Part shown: one piece after another, positions 1 through 11,154 of the stretch
Layout: each line of letters begins with the position of its first letter
Numbering within the stretch: the stretch's first letter is position 1
Assembly: GCF_932526225.1 (NCBI RefSeq)
Contig: NC_064041.1
Location: forward strand, 2,120,699-2,184,698
Source of the DNA: Nematostella vectensis
Lineage: Eukaryota; Cnidaria; Anthozoa; Actiniaria; Edwardsiidae
Length of the DNA: 64,000 nucleotides
Reading direction: 5' to 3'
Notes under the pieces: model-generated
The model's input: the letters and a program-made list of their open reading frames with translations, nothing else
What the model was told of the DNA's origin: nothing
Database searches by the model: none
Translations under genes and position numbers: made by a program

Positions 1-1391
1 GGGTACAACGAGTCTACTCAATCTATATAAGGTACGTTTTCTTTCTCAAAACATTGTAAAAACATTGCAAATTTCATGATTGTTTTAATGGGAATCATAG
101 TACATGACAGCTAAAATTATAAATAAGATTTTTCACGGTATCTTAGATGTCCCTAGAATAAGAAAATGAGGGTTTTATTTTAATTTTGTTTTTATTTTAA
201 GTACTCAAGTCACCAAATGGAAAAGAAAGAATGTTTCAATGAAAAAGGCCCCCAAAAAAATACAAAACCGCAAGTAAATGAAATGTGTCAAAAGCTTTTT
301 TTTTTTGTTTTACAATGTCGGTTGAATAGAAGCACGTTGCTTCTGCGGAAACATTTATTTACGCTGCTGACAGTCTACGAATTCTCGGCGATTTTTTCAT
401 TCCACTCACACAGTGAGGCTGGCGCAAGCCGCATGTCACACAACGCCTTTTATGTTGCGTTATTTAAGAGTCGTGTTTCAGACTGTTTTGTTCGAGTTCA
501 TTCTGCTCGCACCACGTACCCTCTTCTCTACGTGACCCACAATACTCAAGTTGCTCGCTATCACTGGAGTTAAACCTTCCGTGACCGACGGAATATCAGC
601 TGCTAAATAATCACGCATGTTATGGAACTATGTCAATAATAATGATATTTCATTTATTATGTCACGAATCTTTTCTTAACTTCAAGTTAATGGCTTGAAG
701 AGAAAAAGTATTGGTAGATATTATGTTAATGATAGCATGTGCATGTTTTCTTATATTTTCTTTCTTTTTTTTTTTTGTATCAGCTGTTGTTTTTGTGTTC
801 GGGAAGAAAGTCGCGCGTGATGTTATTAACTATTGTAGCAAGAGAAATATTCCATTCAAAGAGAGCTTATGAAGGAATGTAAACGCGCAACAACACATAG
901 TGCGGCATACATTTAAACGAAAGGCTTTTGCTCGACTGAGAAGCGACAAACCCGTATGCAATTATGGGTCAAAATCATGGGAAAGTTTTGCCGTTTTTGT
1001 TGTCACGCGTCACGCGTCATGTCATTTTGACACGCGCTTACAGCGACAGATACATTTCATTGTATGTTCCTGCCTGTCTCAAAGTCATGTTTTCATATAA
1101 GTGGCGTGAGGGGTCCCAAATGGCCATTTCAAGGCATTTTCTCCTGTGTTTTAGAAAGATGTCTCTCGTACATTTACTGTATTTTTGTTGGCCAAGCACC
1201 ATGCACCCGGTGCACCCCCCCCCCCCCCTCTGTGTACCTGCATGTAAAGGGATTTTGAAAATGGGGCACGAGGCCCATATTTCAGCTCACAAACATTATT
1301 TCTAAATTCTCCAGCCTATGGATCTGCCATTGTAAAAATTTTACAATTGCTCAAATCTGACAAAATATAATCAATGTTTTCGTATTTGCAG
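1..1391. other. Upstream/intronic sequence, no gene recognised
   Basis: AT-rich sequence with no ORF that looks coding. It contains a poly-C run near 1217-1228 and ends in a polypyrimidine-poor but usable acceptor before the exon at 1392. Upstream exons of the ARM-type gene may lie here or outside the window; I could not identify them. Confidence 0.5.
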
Positions 1392-2177
1392 AACTACCAC
1401 TACAATAAACTTAACAACATGACAGAGTTTTTATCCTGCATCTGTACCTTACTGGATTCGCCGGTTCCCAACGTGAGATGTGAGGCTGCAGGACTATTAG
1501 CTGAGCTCAAAGCCTTTGATAGGCATGCCCTTCATGTAAGTCAATGTGATACCGCCATATAGGGACCCCAGTTTTAAAAATGAAATTATAAGGCAAAAAA
1601 TATTCAGAGACCCGTTATGGCCCTGTTAGACATTGCCTGGACCCAAAAATGTGATTTTGTGCAGAGCTGAAGCTAAAAAAATGTTTTATATTTGGAGAAA
1701 TATTCCTTGTATTGCCCTGGAGGGGTTGAGGGTTCTACCTGCCTCACTATTGTGGTACCAAGGGTGTAATGAAAAGCTATTCAGAGTTTCTATGGGCTTT
1801 ATTCATGGTTGATTCGTGTGTCTTATTCATGCTGCTCTGAGTATTTACAAAACTGACCACAGTGTCACATATTAATACTGTGATATCCGGGGCACGTGGG
1901 AGAGCAGTGATTGGTTGCATAACAAAATCAATAATAATAATTCACTAACTGAACATAACAATATTGTTACAGAGGGTGCATGCATATGACAATGCAGTCC
2001 CACCTTCTGGTAACACTGTCAAGTGAATAACTCACACTTTGCCAGTACAACTAATGTTATGCTTGTTGTGCTACATTACATTTCCAGGTATCAAAGGCTG
2101 TCTATCTGTCATTAGTCATGGATGACATTCCAGACACTGTTAAACAAGTGGCAATCATAAGGCTAACAAGACTATGA
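1392..2177 (+). CDS. 3' end of an ARM/HEAT-repeat type gene (two exons)
   Basis: Exon 1392-1535 (preceded by TTTGCAG, followed by GTAAGT) is 48 codons, phase 0 at both ends. Exon 2088-2177 follows a TTTCCAG acceptor and ends in TGA at 2175-2177. The reading frame joins cleanly across the intron. The peptide has amphipathic helical repeats typical of ARM/HEAT proteins, for example CTLLDSPVPNVRCEAAGLLA in the first exon and SLVMDDIPDTVKQVAIIRL in the second. It ends only two residues after that, so this is the true C-terminus. I do not recognise the family; scaffold or adaptor roles are typical of such folds but are not shown here. No clear AATAAA was seen before the LINE that starts about 130 bp downstream. 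The call as coding rests on splice signals and frame continuity. Confidence 0.65.
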
Positions 2178-5100
2178 TGCACACTCACACTACCTAAGCA
2201 GCAGAAGATGATGATAGAGATACAACATTCAACTCAAAAGCAGCATTAGGAATGACAGGAACACCTTTAGAGACAAAAGTTTGAGACTTTTTACTCCAGA
2301 AGGGGGTTTTCCATTCCATTCATTTATTTATCCATTCACTTGATACATTTTCTATGTAATTACATTGAATTTATATGCAAATGGAAAGGATTCTAAAGGA
2401 AGCAAAGCTTGTAATTATAGAATCCTTTTATAGTTTTCAGAGTTTTCAAAGTTTTTTTTTTGGCTCTTAAGATGTGATTAACACAGTACACTTTTTTAAA
2501 TCATTACATGTCATTGGTAATCAAGTATAACTATGCTGATTATAAATCACAAGCAATCATCTAGTTATTTTATCAAACATTATGAATCATGCCCCAGGTC
2601 ATCAATAAGCTGTTTCCGTATGCTCGTTTTGAAAGATGGAATGCTTGGTTTTGATTTTATTTCAGAATTCAAATTGTTCCACAGCTTTTTCCCCCTATAA
2701 GAAATGGATTGCTGTCCAAATGAAGTTTTTTTTAATTTAATGTAAAGATTATTTGAAGTTCGGGTACTGTAAGAATGTGACTGTGTTTAATTTTTTAAAA
2801 TAGTGACCAAAATGTTTGGTAATATACCGTGAGTTAACCTATACATAAAAGTAGCTGTCTCCAAGTAGTGGATCTCGTCTATTTTTAAAATGTTCAGATT
2901 TTTAAAGATTGGCTTCGTATGGGCTAGGAAATGTAAATATGAAATAATTCTAACTATTTTCTTTTGAAGTTTTAAGAGTTTGTCTAACTTTTTACTGATG
3001 TGCCCTTGTTTGTCTAAAGAAAAGCTGTTTGCCCATAATAAATTTCCATATGTTAAGTATGGATAGACAAGGGAATAGTAAAGTGTCATTAAAGCTTTCT
3101 GTGGAAGATAGCGGCTTATATATCTTATTATTCCTATGTTCTTTGCTATTTTCTGACACACGATGTTAATGTGACTTTGCCAATTAAGTTTTGAGTCTAT
3201 GTAGATACCAAGAAATTTAAAAGAATCTACCTGTTCTATTTCTTTGCTATTAATTGTGACATTTAAATTTGCTGCTTCTATATTCCTAGTTTTCGATTTC
3301 TTTTTAGATCTATCACGATTGAAAAGTTGATATTTTGTTTTCTTTATGTTAAGGGATAACTTGTTTGCCTTGAACCATGTTGATAGTTGAGATAATTCTA
3401 AGTTCATTATTTTATAGAGATCAGATATATTGGAATCACTTAAAAATACACTTGTGTCGTCTGCAAATAAAATAAAATTTAATTTGTTGGAAGCATTTTG
3501 CATATCGTTGATGTATATTAAGAATAATAAGGGACCAAGTATTGAGCCCTCAGGGACTCCACATGTTATTAAGTTATTGTCTGAGTGGCAGTTTTGATAT
3601 TTAATAAACTGCTGCCTATTCGATAAATAGCTTTTAAACCATTCAAGTGGAATTCCCCTGATGCCATAGTGTTCTAATTTAGAAATCAAGATTGTATGAT
3701 TAACTGTGTCAAAAGCTTTTGATAGATCAAGGTATACGCCTAATGTCGATTTACCTTCCTCAAAGTCTTTATATAAATGTTCAACAAACGTTAAGATTGC
3801 ATTGATAGTTGAGTTATTTTTCCAGAATCCAAATTGGTTGTTAGAGAGTACATTATATTTTTCTAGAAATGAATATAGTCTTTTGTGCGCAAGTTTTTCT
3901 AGTATTTTTTAAAAGAATGGGAGTACTGAAATTGGTCTATAATTCGAGAATTGTTTTATATCATCCGATTTGAAAATAGGAGTTACTTTTGCTATTTTTA
4001 GTTTGTCTGGGAATATTCCACTATTAAATGAGTTATTAATTATATGTGATAAGAGTGTTGATATTGAACTTATTACTGGCTTAATCACCTTTGGGTTTGG
4101 ATCGTCTGCCCCTGTGCTTGACTTATTTTTAAATTCTGAAACTACATTCTCAATCTCATTTGAGCTTGTAGGATACATGCGAAGACTGGTGGGGTAATTG
4201 CATTTTAGATAGTTTTTAAAGTTTTTGTCTGTGTCTGGTATTTGATTTGCTAGATTAGGCCCAATATTAGTAAAGAAATTACAGAATTTATTGGTTATTG
4301 TTTTAGGGTTACTTGTTTCACATCCGTTATGATAAAATGTCTTATTTGGAGTACTACTTACTGATTTTCTTTTTAGAACTTCATTTAAAACATTCCAAGT
4401 TTCTTTGATGTTATCTTTTTTGGCCTCAAGTAGTTCACAATAGTATTGACGCTTGGCTGATTTTATTACCTTTGATAAATTATTATTGTATTTCTTGTAT
4501 AATAACAAGTTTTTCTCAGTTGGGTTGCGTTTATACTTTTTAAATAATTTCAATTTATGATTAATAGATTTTAATAGAGCTGGTGTAATCCAAGGACTAC
4601 GTGGGTTTTTTCTTGTGGCCTTCTTTTTCATGAGGGGGAAGCAAGAATTGTAAATATTAGTGAATTTATCTATGCTGGTATTGTATGATAAATTGACGTC
4701 AGTAGTTAGGTAGACTTGAGACCAGTCACAGTTTGATAAGTTTTCGTTAAATTTAATTATATTTCTTTCGCTTAAATTCCTATGTAAGGAAGTATGTTTA
4801 TCTTTACTATTTAGAGAGGCCGTTGAAGCAATTGTAAATGTTGGTAAATAGTCGGAAATGTCAATATATAGTAAACCAGAAAGAATATTATTTTGGAAAT
4901 TGTTGTTAATGATATTGTCAATCAATGTAGCAGAGTGATTGGTTATTCGAGTTGGTTTCGTTATTTGGGGGATTGAGAAATGGGCATAACATGTATTGAT
5001 GAATTCATTTGTTTGATTATGATTTTGATAATTTAGCAGATTTATATTAAAGTCTCCAGAAGTATAATGGATTTTATTTTCAAGATTTATGATGTTTAGG

Positions 5101-5635
5101 GTTTTATTGAATTTTTCTATAAAAGAGTTAACGTTGCCTTTAGGGGGCCTGTAAACAGAGCCTACTATGATATTTTTACCTTTTTTGACGTTTATCTCCT
5201 TGAATATACATTCCATATCGTCATCCATATTGTCTAGGTCAGGTAGGTGTTTAATATCTAGATCCTTTTCTATGTATATTCCAACACCTCCTCCATCTTT
5301 GTGAGTTCGGTTGTTGTAATGAAATGTTTTGCCTGTTATATTAAATAAGTCTACTGGACTATTTAGATCTAGCCAAGTCTCACTCAAGCAAATGACCTTA
5401 AAGTTAAAGTTAATTGAATCAATGGCTTGTTTTAGCTTGGAAAAATTCTTTTTTATGCTTCTAATATTAATATTAAGTTGAGAAAAACAGTTTTCTGCCT
5501 TAATGGACTTTTTAGATATATAAGCATTAAGCTCATGATTCAAGAAATAATTACAATTTTGCTGTGCATTGTTGTCTTTGAATATATATTGGTCTGGGTC
5601 AATACTAGAAATTGGTCCTTGATTTGAAGAATTTG

Positions 5636-6429
5636 TTCCCTGCTAGCAGAGGCCTCTTTTCTCTGTATTTCGCTGGGCTGGAGTTCGCGAGGAAAAGATA
5701 CCTCTGCCATGGGTCGAGACTGTTTCTGTTGCGCATGCGTGAGCGTTAATAAGCGACCGACGTGCCCAAACCCGTACCATCGCGCGAAAGCTGTCAATAT
5801 GCTTTGCATGGGTTTAGTCGGAAATCATGAATCAAACTCCGGTTAGTTCTCCTCTTCGAAAAAAAAAAACAACTGTTCAATTTCAATCACCTAAAACGTC
5901 ACTAAAAAGATTGAGCAACAAACGCAGCAAAGACGAGTTTTGTCTTGTTTGTGGGATTAATTTCAAGACATCTGGGCAGGCGAGTTTCTTCAATGTAAAT
6001 ATCGCACAGTTGGATTCGAAGAAAATGTTACAAAACTTTTTGGTAAACTTAGATCAGCTATTCCCAGAAGAATATGCAAAACCTGTAAACGGAAGATTGA
6101 CTCGTTAGTCAAAAGAGAGAAAATTCTGAATGAAGATAAGGCATTGAATGGCTTCTTTTATAATTCGTCGCGTGATATTTCTACGGAGGACGCCGTTTCG
6201 AATGCGGGCTTATTATCCCGCAGCGGATATACATTTCATGCATGCGCTAGTCATTGTGGGCTCAAATAGTGGCCAGTAATTAATGAACAGAGCATGCGCT
6301 CTGGATCTCGTCCACGATCGTGGACGGCGGTTTGATCAAACGAACTTGCGACCCATGGCAGAGGTATCTTTTCCTCGCGAACTCCAGCCCAGCGAAATAC
6401 AGAGAAAAGAGGCCTCTGCTAGCAGGGAA
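5636..6429 (+). mobile_element. Inverted-repeat DNA transposon, Mutator-like, copy 1 (inside LINE ORF2)
   Basis: It starts TTCCCTGCTAGCAGAGG and ends with its exact inverse; about 81 bp at each end match perfectly as terminal inverted repeats. It is flanked by a perfect 9-bp target-site duplication AAGAATTTG (5627-5635 and 6430-6438). Long inverted repeats with a 9-bp duplication are the Mutator/MULE signature. An internal perfect palindrome TCCACGATCGTGGA lies near the right end. It carries only the N-terminal part of a zinc-binding protein, no transposase core, so it is non-autonomous. A second copy in opposite orientation is at 38629-39374, also with a 9-bp duplication. Confidence 0.85.
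5827..6200 (+). pseudogene. Transposon-encoded zinc-domain N-terminus (frameshifted)
   Basis: The ATG at 5827 opens a Lys-rich leader, then FCLVCGINFKTSGQASF with a CxxC pair. About 40 residues later a second pair (ICKTCKRKI) appears, but only after a frame change near 6020-6030. The C2...C2 layout with a basic linker resembles ZAD or similar N-terminal zinc domains of transposon proteins. The inverted copy at 38974-39204 encodes the same start but lacks a short stretch after the first pair, so neither copy is intact. The fragment ends inside the element, which then passes into its terminal repeat. Confidence 0.55.
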
Positions 6430-6800
6430 AAGAATTTGTAGTAAAAGGATTAATAAATTTGTTATTTAATTCTGCTAGATTGGCATTAGGGTTGTAGTTG
6501 TTCATATCTGTTTGAAATTTCTTTTTTTCGGAGTGTGTAAACGGGAGTGAAGCTGATAGACACTGATTACAAAACCATCCGGTATTAAGCTGTGGAACAA
6601 CTTGATTTGAATTGACGCATTTAAGATGATAATTATGTTTGCATATTGAGCATACTAGAGACTTATGTTGACTTAAAACATTTTTTGTGCATGATTCACA
6701 TATACCTACTATCATACGATAGTAAAAAACAGGAACAAAAAGAGAAGAAGTGTATCCAACTTGCCAATGCCATTTATTCTACTTCCGGAGGTGTTTATTT

Positions 6801-7569
6801 TCATGCTAGGAAAGCTTGAACCTCTTTTACTTTTGTAAAAGATTTAATGTTGTCGCCGTTTGCTTCATTTTTCTTAAGACGCACAAAGATTATTCAATCT
6901 GCACTCCAGCTCTTGGAGATTAAATCCTTCCCTTCATCTTTCAACAGTTTTACCATTTTTAGACGGGGTTGGGTTAGGTCTTCGTTAATAAAGATGCTTG
7001 ATTTCTTTTGTTTAAGTTCTTTTCGTTTTCTCATAACTTCCAGTTTGGTGTTGTGACGGGTAAATTTTACAATTATTTGCCGTGGCTTAGAATCTTTCTT
7101 TTTGCCAGTACGGTGAGATTGGCATATGTCTGTTGGCAATATTGTGATTTCTAGGTTTTCCTTTATCTTTGCCATCTGTTTGCTCGCGTTCCTCCGAATC
7201 ATCTTCGGGGATACCCCCAATCCTGATATTGTTTCGCCTAGAATATTGTTCACTTTTGTCAAATTTGTCTTCGATCTCGTTCATGAGATCATCTTTGAAT
7301 TCATTGAGGCCGATTGCCTCAATAAGTTTAGTAACAACTTCTGTGGCTACTGTGGTTACCAGTGAATGTAACTTCCCTTCGATCCAAGAGTTCATCTTGA
7401 CCTCCAAAAGAGGCCAAACCTTTTCTACGAAAGATGAGGCTTGATCGTCATCAGTGTTAGAATAATTCTGTTTCATCGGTGTTGCTTTTAGGTTTTGTTT
7501 CTTGCTGGTTTTAGTGGGTGTAGTGCTTCCATCTTCACTTCGGTCGTGCTTGCGCCCAAATAGCGACAT
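6801..7569 (-). pseudogene. LINE copy 1 ORF1: nucleic-acid-binding protein (broken)
   Basis: Starts at ATG 7567-7569 with a basic, polar N-terminus. It continues through a helical region and then motifs typical of L1/CR1 ORF1 RNA-binding proteins: EQYSRRNNIRIGGIPE, RQIIVKF and a SSIFINEDLT block. The first frame runs off near 7190-7260 and the sequence continues in another frame, so there is one frameshift. A TGA at 6894-6896 then interrupts the C-terminus, whose open frame runs on to TGA at 6801-6803. The role would be chaperoning the element RNA in the retrotransposition particle. The Ty3/gypsy LTR begins only four bases upstream of the start codon. Confidence 0.75.
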
Positions 7570-7572
7570 GAT

Positions 7573-7843
7573 TGTAGTAGAAGGTATGCCTCTAAACTGA
7601 GGCTTTAATCAATATAAATCTACAGCTTGTAAAACTAAACCGAAAACTAAGCAAGATGGCTGCCCCTAGAGATTCTATGGGGTAAAACCGCTGTACAACA
7701 ATAAACATAACACAGGCAGCCCAACACGTAATGTTCAAGGTTCTTAACATACATAAATACTACATTCACCCCTCTGTTAGAGGTTAAGTCTGAGCACGGG
7801 GGCATTCAATGTTCAAGGTTCTTAACGTAACATAAATACTACA
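7573..7843 (-). repeat. 3' LTR of the Ty3/gypsy element
   Basis: 271 bp, TG...CA ends. On the minus strand it is preceded by a purine-rich tract (GAGGGGTGAA) immediately before the TGTAG start, the expected polypurine tract. The LTR contains within it a near copy of this tract and of the U3 start (at about 7757-7790), so part of the internal/U3 junction is duplicated inside the LTR. Confidence 0.9.
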
Positions 7844-7855
7844 TTCACCCCTCGG

Positions 7856-8200
7856 TTAGAGGTTAAGTCTGTCCACTGGACGTCGGGTCCTCTCCGAACG
7901 TCGCAAGGGAGGCTGCCCATCAAGACCTGTACTGACCTGTGGCACTTCTTCGCCCACACCTATCTCCACTTCTATCTCCGAGGAAGGTGGTGAACTACCA
8001 GTAGCAGGGTGATGCTCACCTGGAACAGTAGGCTTAACTTGAGGGAGTGGGTACATTGTTGGTACTTCACCTTTGGGGGCAAGATGCTTGGTAGAGACTG
8101 TTGTTTCTCGGCCGTCTGGATAGCGCACATGGGCGTAGTGAGGATTCGCCTGAAGCAATTCCACCTCATCAACTAACGGATCTGTCTTGCTTTCTTTCAT
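7856..8200 (-). pseudogene. Integrase C-terminal tail fragment
   Basis: An open frame overlapping the end of the main polyprotein by 32 bases in another phase. It encodes a small-domain-like stretch (VELLQANPHYAHVRYPDGRE), a Pro/Ser-rich linker and an Arg-rich end (RRSERTRRPVDRLNL), as in integrase tails of this class. It ends 12 bases before the LTR. The missing piece between the two catalytic Asp and this tail, probably several hundred bases, was lost by deletion. Confidence 0.75.
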
Positions 8201-11126
8201 TCAGGAAGTCTCGCAGTTCCTGGCTGATCAAGGAGGAGCCCCTGTCCGAATGTACATAGGCTGGCATACCGAACATCGTAAACAAGGAGGTAAGACACTT
8301 GATCACTGTTGGTGTAGACACATCAGGACAAGGGAAAACAAAAGGGAATCTTGAATATTCATCAACCACATTAAGGAAGAACTTGTTGCCATTGTTACTT
8401 GGCAAGGGGCCCTTGAAATCAATGTTTATCCTCTCGAAAGGTTGAGTAGCCTTAATGAGAGGAACTTTGGGAGGTTGATGAAACTGTGGTTTGCATTCAC
8501 AACAAACTGGACACTTACTTGTCATGCTCTTGATCTCCTCAAGGGAATAAGGGAGGTTCTTGGTGCGTACGAAGTGGTTGAGTCGGGTGACCCCTGGATG
8601 ACAGAGTGACTCGTGGAGCTGGTAGAGGGGATCTTCACTCAACGTGGCGCAAGTAGCTCTGGACAGAGTGTCGGGTGGAATGTTCTCTTTACCAGGACGG
8701 TAAATGATATCGAAACTATAGCAGGAGAGTTCGATCTTCCACCGCATGATCTTATCATTCTTGATCTTCCCTTTGTGGCACTGGTCAAACATGTAAGATA
8801 CTGATTTCTGGTCTGTTTTAAGAGTGAAGTGCCTCCCTGTTAGGAAGTGCCTCCAGTGTCGGACAGCTTCTACAATCGCTTGTGCCTCTTTCTCAACTGA
8901 GGCATGCTTGAGCTCGCTGCCCTGTAAGGCTCTTGAGAAGAATGCAACTGGCCTCCCATTTTGGCTGAGAGTGGCAGCTAATGCCACCTCTGAAGCATCC
9001 GTCTCAACTTCAAATGGAATGCTTTCATCGATTGAACTAACAAAAGCTTCCTCCACCGTCTTCTTGATACTCTCAAAGGCCGCGACAGCGGGCTCGGGTA
9101 ATGGAAAAACCTTGCAGGAGGTTATTGGCTTGATTCGATCCGAGTATGCGGGTATCCATTGTGAGTAGTAGGAAAACAATCCGAGGCATCTGTTCAGAGA
9201 CTTTGAGTCACTTGGAACGGGTAGCTCTCGCAAAGGGCGTAGACGTTCGGGGTCTGGACTGATATTCCCTTCCTCAACCACATATCCAAGGATAGGAAGA
9301 CGCCTGGTGGAGAAGATGCTCTTGTCGTTGTTATAGCAGATGTTCTTGCTCTTAGCAGCTTCAAGGAAACTCTGAAGGTTGGAATCATGCTCTTCTTGGT
9401 CTTTCCCACAGATTGTGATGTTGTCGAGATAAGGGAAGACCGCCTTGAGATTGTTCTCTTCCACAAACTTAGTCATCTCTCTCTGGAAGCAGGCCACCCC
9501 GTTGGTGACGCCGAATGGGAGTCGGCTAAACTGATACAGGTTACCTCTAGCTTCGAATGCTGTGTACGGTTTATCCTCATCTTTGAGAGGGATCTGATGA
9601 TAAGCACTGCGTAGATCAATGGTGCTGAAGACTTTGTACTGGGCGATCTGGTTAACCAAGTCGGTTATTCGTGGTAATGGGAATGCGTCGAGGAGGGTAA
9701 ACCTGTTGATGGTCTGTGAGTAATCAATTACTAGCCTCTTCTTGTGATTCTCATCCTTGGTTACTACAACTTGTGCTCGCCATGGAGAGCGACTGGGCTC
9801 AATGATTCCTTCATTAAGCAGCCTCTTAACTTCTTCATCAATGAACGTGGAATCTTCTTGGCTGTAGCGGCGTGACTTTGTAGCAATAGGATGACAGTCT
9901 GCTGTCAGGTTTGCAAATGGCTCAGGCGGGTCTACATTCAGAGTGCTGAAGCTACAGACGGAGAGGGGCGGTTCGGAGCCCTTGTACTGGAAGATGACAC
10001 TTTCGTGCTTTGACTGAAAATCTACTCCTAATATGAGGTCTGCACATAGCCCAGGGAGTACAGAAAACTTGAGGCCTTCATATCTCCGTCCTTGGTAGGT
10101 AAGATCAACTGTGCAAGTACCACTAACCTTGATGGCGCCTGTCGAGGAGGTTGCCATGGATACGGTACTAGATGAGGGCTGGACTGTCAGACTTGCTTGC
10201 TCTACTAGACTGGGATGGATATAGCTTTCACTACTCCCACTGTCAAACAGGGCCTTGACTTGCAATCCTTGGATATTGACGACACCACATGATTTAGAGA
10301 GGGATCTTGGTGGGTTAGCTGTCAATGTGGCGAGTGTCGGGGACCAAGTTGCTGCCGAAACTCTTTCTTTTGGAACCGCCTTTCCTTTACAAACTTTAGC
10401 AAAATGGCCTTTCTTTTGACACTTGTTGCAAATAGCCTCCAGGGCAGGACACTTCGGTCGAGGGTGTTTCTTGTTTCCACAGAAAAAGCAAGTAGCTTTA
10501 TCGGGTTTCATTGTAGCTACAGTAGACTCGTCAGGCTGTTCTGCTGACAATGAGGTGCTGTTACAAGGTAGTGCTGCATTTATAGGTATCTGTGGTGCTC
10601 CATATGATTCTGAACTCCTCATAGCTGACTCCAGAGCTCGAGCCTGGTCAAACATGGTCTTTAGATCAAGTGTTTTGTTCTCCAACAATCGTTGCCTGAT
10701 TGTGTTGGATTGCAGACCTGTAATAAACGCATCCCGTATGCTCTCTTCGCTGTACTGCGCTGCGGTTACACTCTTAAAATCACAGTCCTTACTCAGTGTT
10801 TTCAGAGCTTGCAAGTACTCATCTAAGCTTTCCGATGGTTGCTGGCGTCTCGTTGCAAGTAGATGGCGAGCGAAGATCTCATTCCGTGGTCTAACATAAA
10901 GGGCTTGTAGCGCCTCAATTGCTGCATCGTATTCCGTACAATCTTCGATGTGTTTGAAGAGTGTTGGAGAAACAAAGTTAGTTAAAACGGTCAACTTGTC
11001 CAGGCCCGTCTGAGGTAGAACTTGTACGAAATTCTCGAAGGTCCTTTTCCAATGGAGCCATTCCTTCTGGGCCGTGCTGCTATTTGGATCGGTTTCTAGG
11101 CGTTCAGGACGCAGTACTTTATCCAT
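8169..11126 (-). CDS. Ty3/gypsy Gag-Pol polyprotein, truncated in integrase
   Basis: 985 codons from ATG 11124-11126. In order: a Gag capsid-like region to about residue 170; two zinc knuckles at about 213-246 (CFFCGNKKHPRPKC, CNKCQKKGHFAKVC); an aspartic protease with FDSGSSESYIH near 295; reverse transcriptase with FSTIDLRSAYHQIPL and an active site reading YLDN in place of YxDD; RNase H (ETDASEVALAA, LKTDQKSVSY); an integrase HHCC finger (ESLCHPG, CPVCCEC); and the first part of the integrase core with NIDFKGPLP and HSDRGSSL, the first two catalytic Asp. The third catalytic acid is absent: the frame ends in KQDRSVS just where an internal deletion joins the remote C-terminal tail (7856-8200). 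Gag and Pol are in one frame without a frameshift, as in Tf1-type elements. Confidence 0.9.
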   Translation of the reverse strand: MDKVLRPERLETDPNSSTAQKEWLHWKRTFENFVQVLPQTGLDKLTVLTNFVSPTLFKHIEDCTEYDAAIEALQALYVRPRNEIFARHLLATRRQQPSESLDEYLQALKTLSKDCDFKSVTAAQYSEESIRDAFITGLQSNTIRQRLLENKTLDLKTMFDQARALESAMRSSESYGAPQIPINAALPCNSTSLSAEQPDESTVATMKPDKATCFFCGNKKHPRPKCPALEAICNKCQKKGHFAKVCKGKAVPKERVSAATWSPTLATLTANPPRSLSKSCGVVNIQGLQVKALFDSGSSESYIHPSLVEQASLTVQPSSSTVSMATSSTGAIKVSGTCTVDLTYQGRRYEGLKFSVLPGLCADLILGVDFQSKHESVIFQYKGSEPPLSVCSFSTLNVDPPEPFANLTADCHPIATKSRRYSQEDSTFIDEEVKRLLNEGIIEPSRSPWRAQVVVTKDENHKKRLVIDYSQTINRFTLLDAFPLPRITDLVNQIAQYKVFSTIDLRSAYHQIPLKDEDKPYTAFEARGNLYQFSRLPFGVTNGVACFQREMTKFVEENNLKAVFPYLDNITICGKDQEEHDSNLQSFLEAAKSKNICYNNDKSIFSTRRLPILGYVVEEGNISPDPERLRPLRELPVPSDSKSLNRCLGLFSYYSQWIPAYSDRIKPITSCKVFPLPEPAVAAFESIKKTVEEAFVSSIDESIPFEVETDASEVALAATLSQNGRPVAFFSRALQGSELKHASVEKEAQAIVEAVRHWRHFLTGRHFTLKTDQKSVSYMFDQCHKGKIKNDKIMRWKIELSCYSFDIIYRPGKENIPPDTLSRATCATLSEDPLYQLHESLCHPGVTRLNHFVRTKNLPYSLEEIKSMTSKCPVCCECKPQFHQPPKVPLIKATQPFERINIDFKGPLPSNNGNKFFLNVVDEYSRFPFVFPCPDVSTPTVIKCLTSLFTMFGMPAYVHSDRGSSLISQELRDFLNERKQDRSVS

Positions 11127-11140
11127 GGGACTTCAGAAAA

Positions 11141-11153
11141 TATGTTGATTAAA
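11141..11153 (-). other. Candidate self-priming primer-binding site
   Basis: The 13 bases directly after the 5' LTR (minus strand TTTAATCAACATA, one base from the LTR end) are the exact reverse complement of a 13-base segment inside the LTR at 11186-11198. There is no TGG-starting tRNA-type site here, and the leader to the Gag ATG is only 28 bases. In Tf1/sushi-type Ty3/gypsy elements the RNA 5' end folds back to prime reverse transcription next to the LTR; this geometry fits. In the 3' LTR the matching segment has one mismatch. Confidence 0.55.
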
Positions 11154-11154
11154 T

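Larger units (their letters stand above)
2580..6715 (-). pseudogene. LINE copy 1 ORF2: PHD finger, APE endonuclease, reverse transcriptase (broken)
   Basis: The ATG at 6713-6715 opens a Cys/His-rich PHD-like finger (CESC, CSIC, HLKC, CNQC). The frame is cut by the transposon at 5636-6429 and resumes with an APE-type endonuclease: LSETWL, YRPPKGN and SGDFNINLL are present, but the usual SDH catalytic motif reads SDYLP (His to Tyr). The RT follows with NYRPISVL, a GVPEGSILGPLLF block and FADDT as the active site. Two in-frame stops interrupt it: TAA at 3909-3911 at the start of the RT, and TAA at 2787-2789 before the C-terminal domain. The downstream frame stays open each time, and the natural stop is TAA at 2580-2582. 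The 2787 and 3909 stops are in one frame, so both are point nonsense changes, not frameshifts. An inactive fossil copy. Confidence 0.85.
2305..7572 (-). mobile_element. CR1-like LINE (copy 1), interrupted by two younger insertions
   Basis: A minus-strand non-LTR retrotransposon with two ORFs. ORF1 lies at 6801-7569 and ORF2 at 2580-6715. ORF2 is split by a 794-bp DNA transposon (5636-6429), and the 5' leader is split by a Ty3/gypsy element (7573-11425). The 5' remainder should resume after 11425, but its end is not visible. The 3' end is placed near 2305, where the minus strand ends in a short AATGGAAT/AATAAATG-like simple repeat of the kind seen at CR1 tails; this boundary is approximate. 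The order (coiled-coil/RRM-like ORF1, then PHD-type zinc finger, APE endonuclease and RT) is the CR1/L2-clade plan. Inactivated by nonsense codons and a frameshift. Confidence 0.85.
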
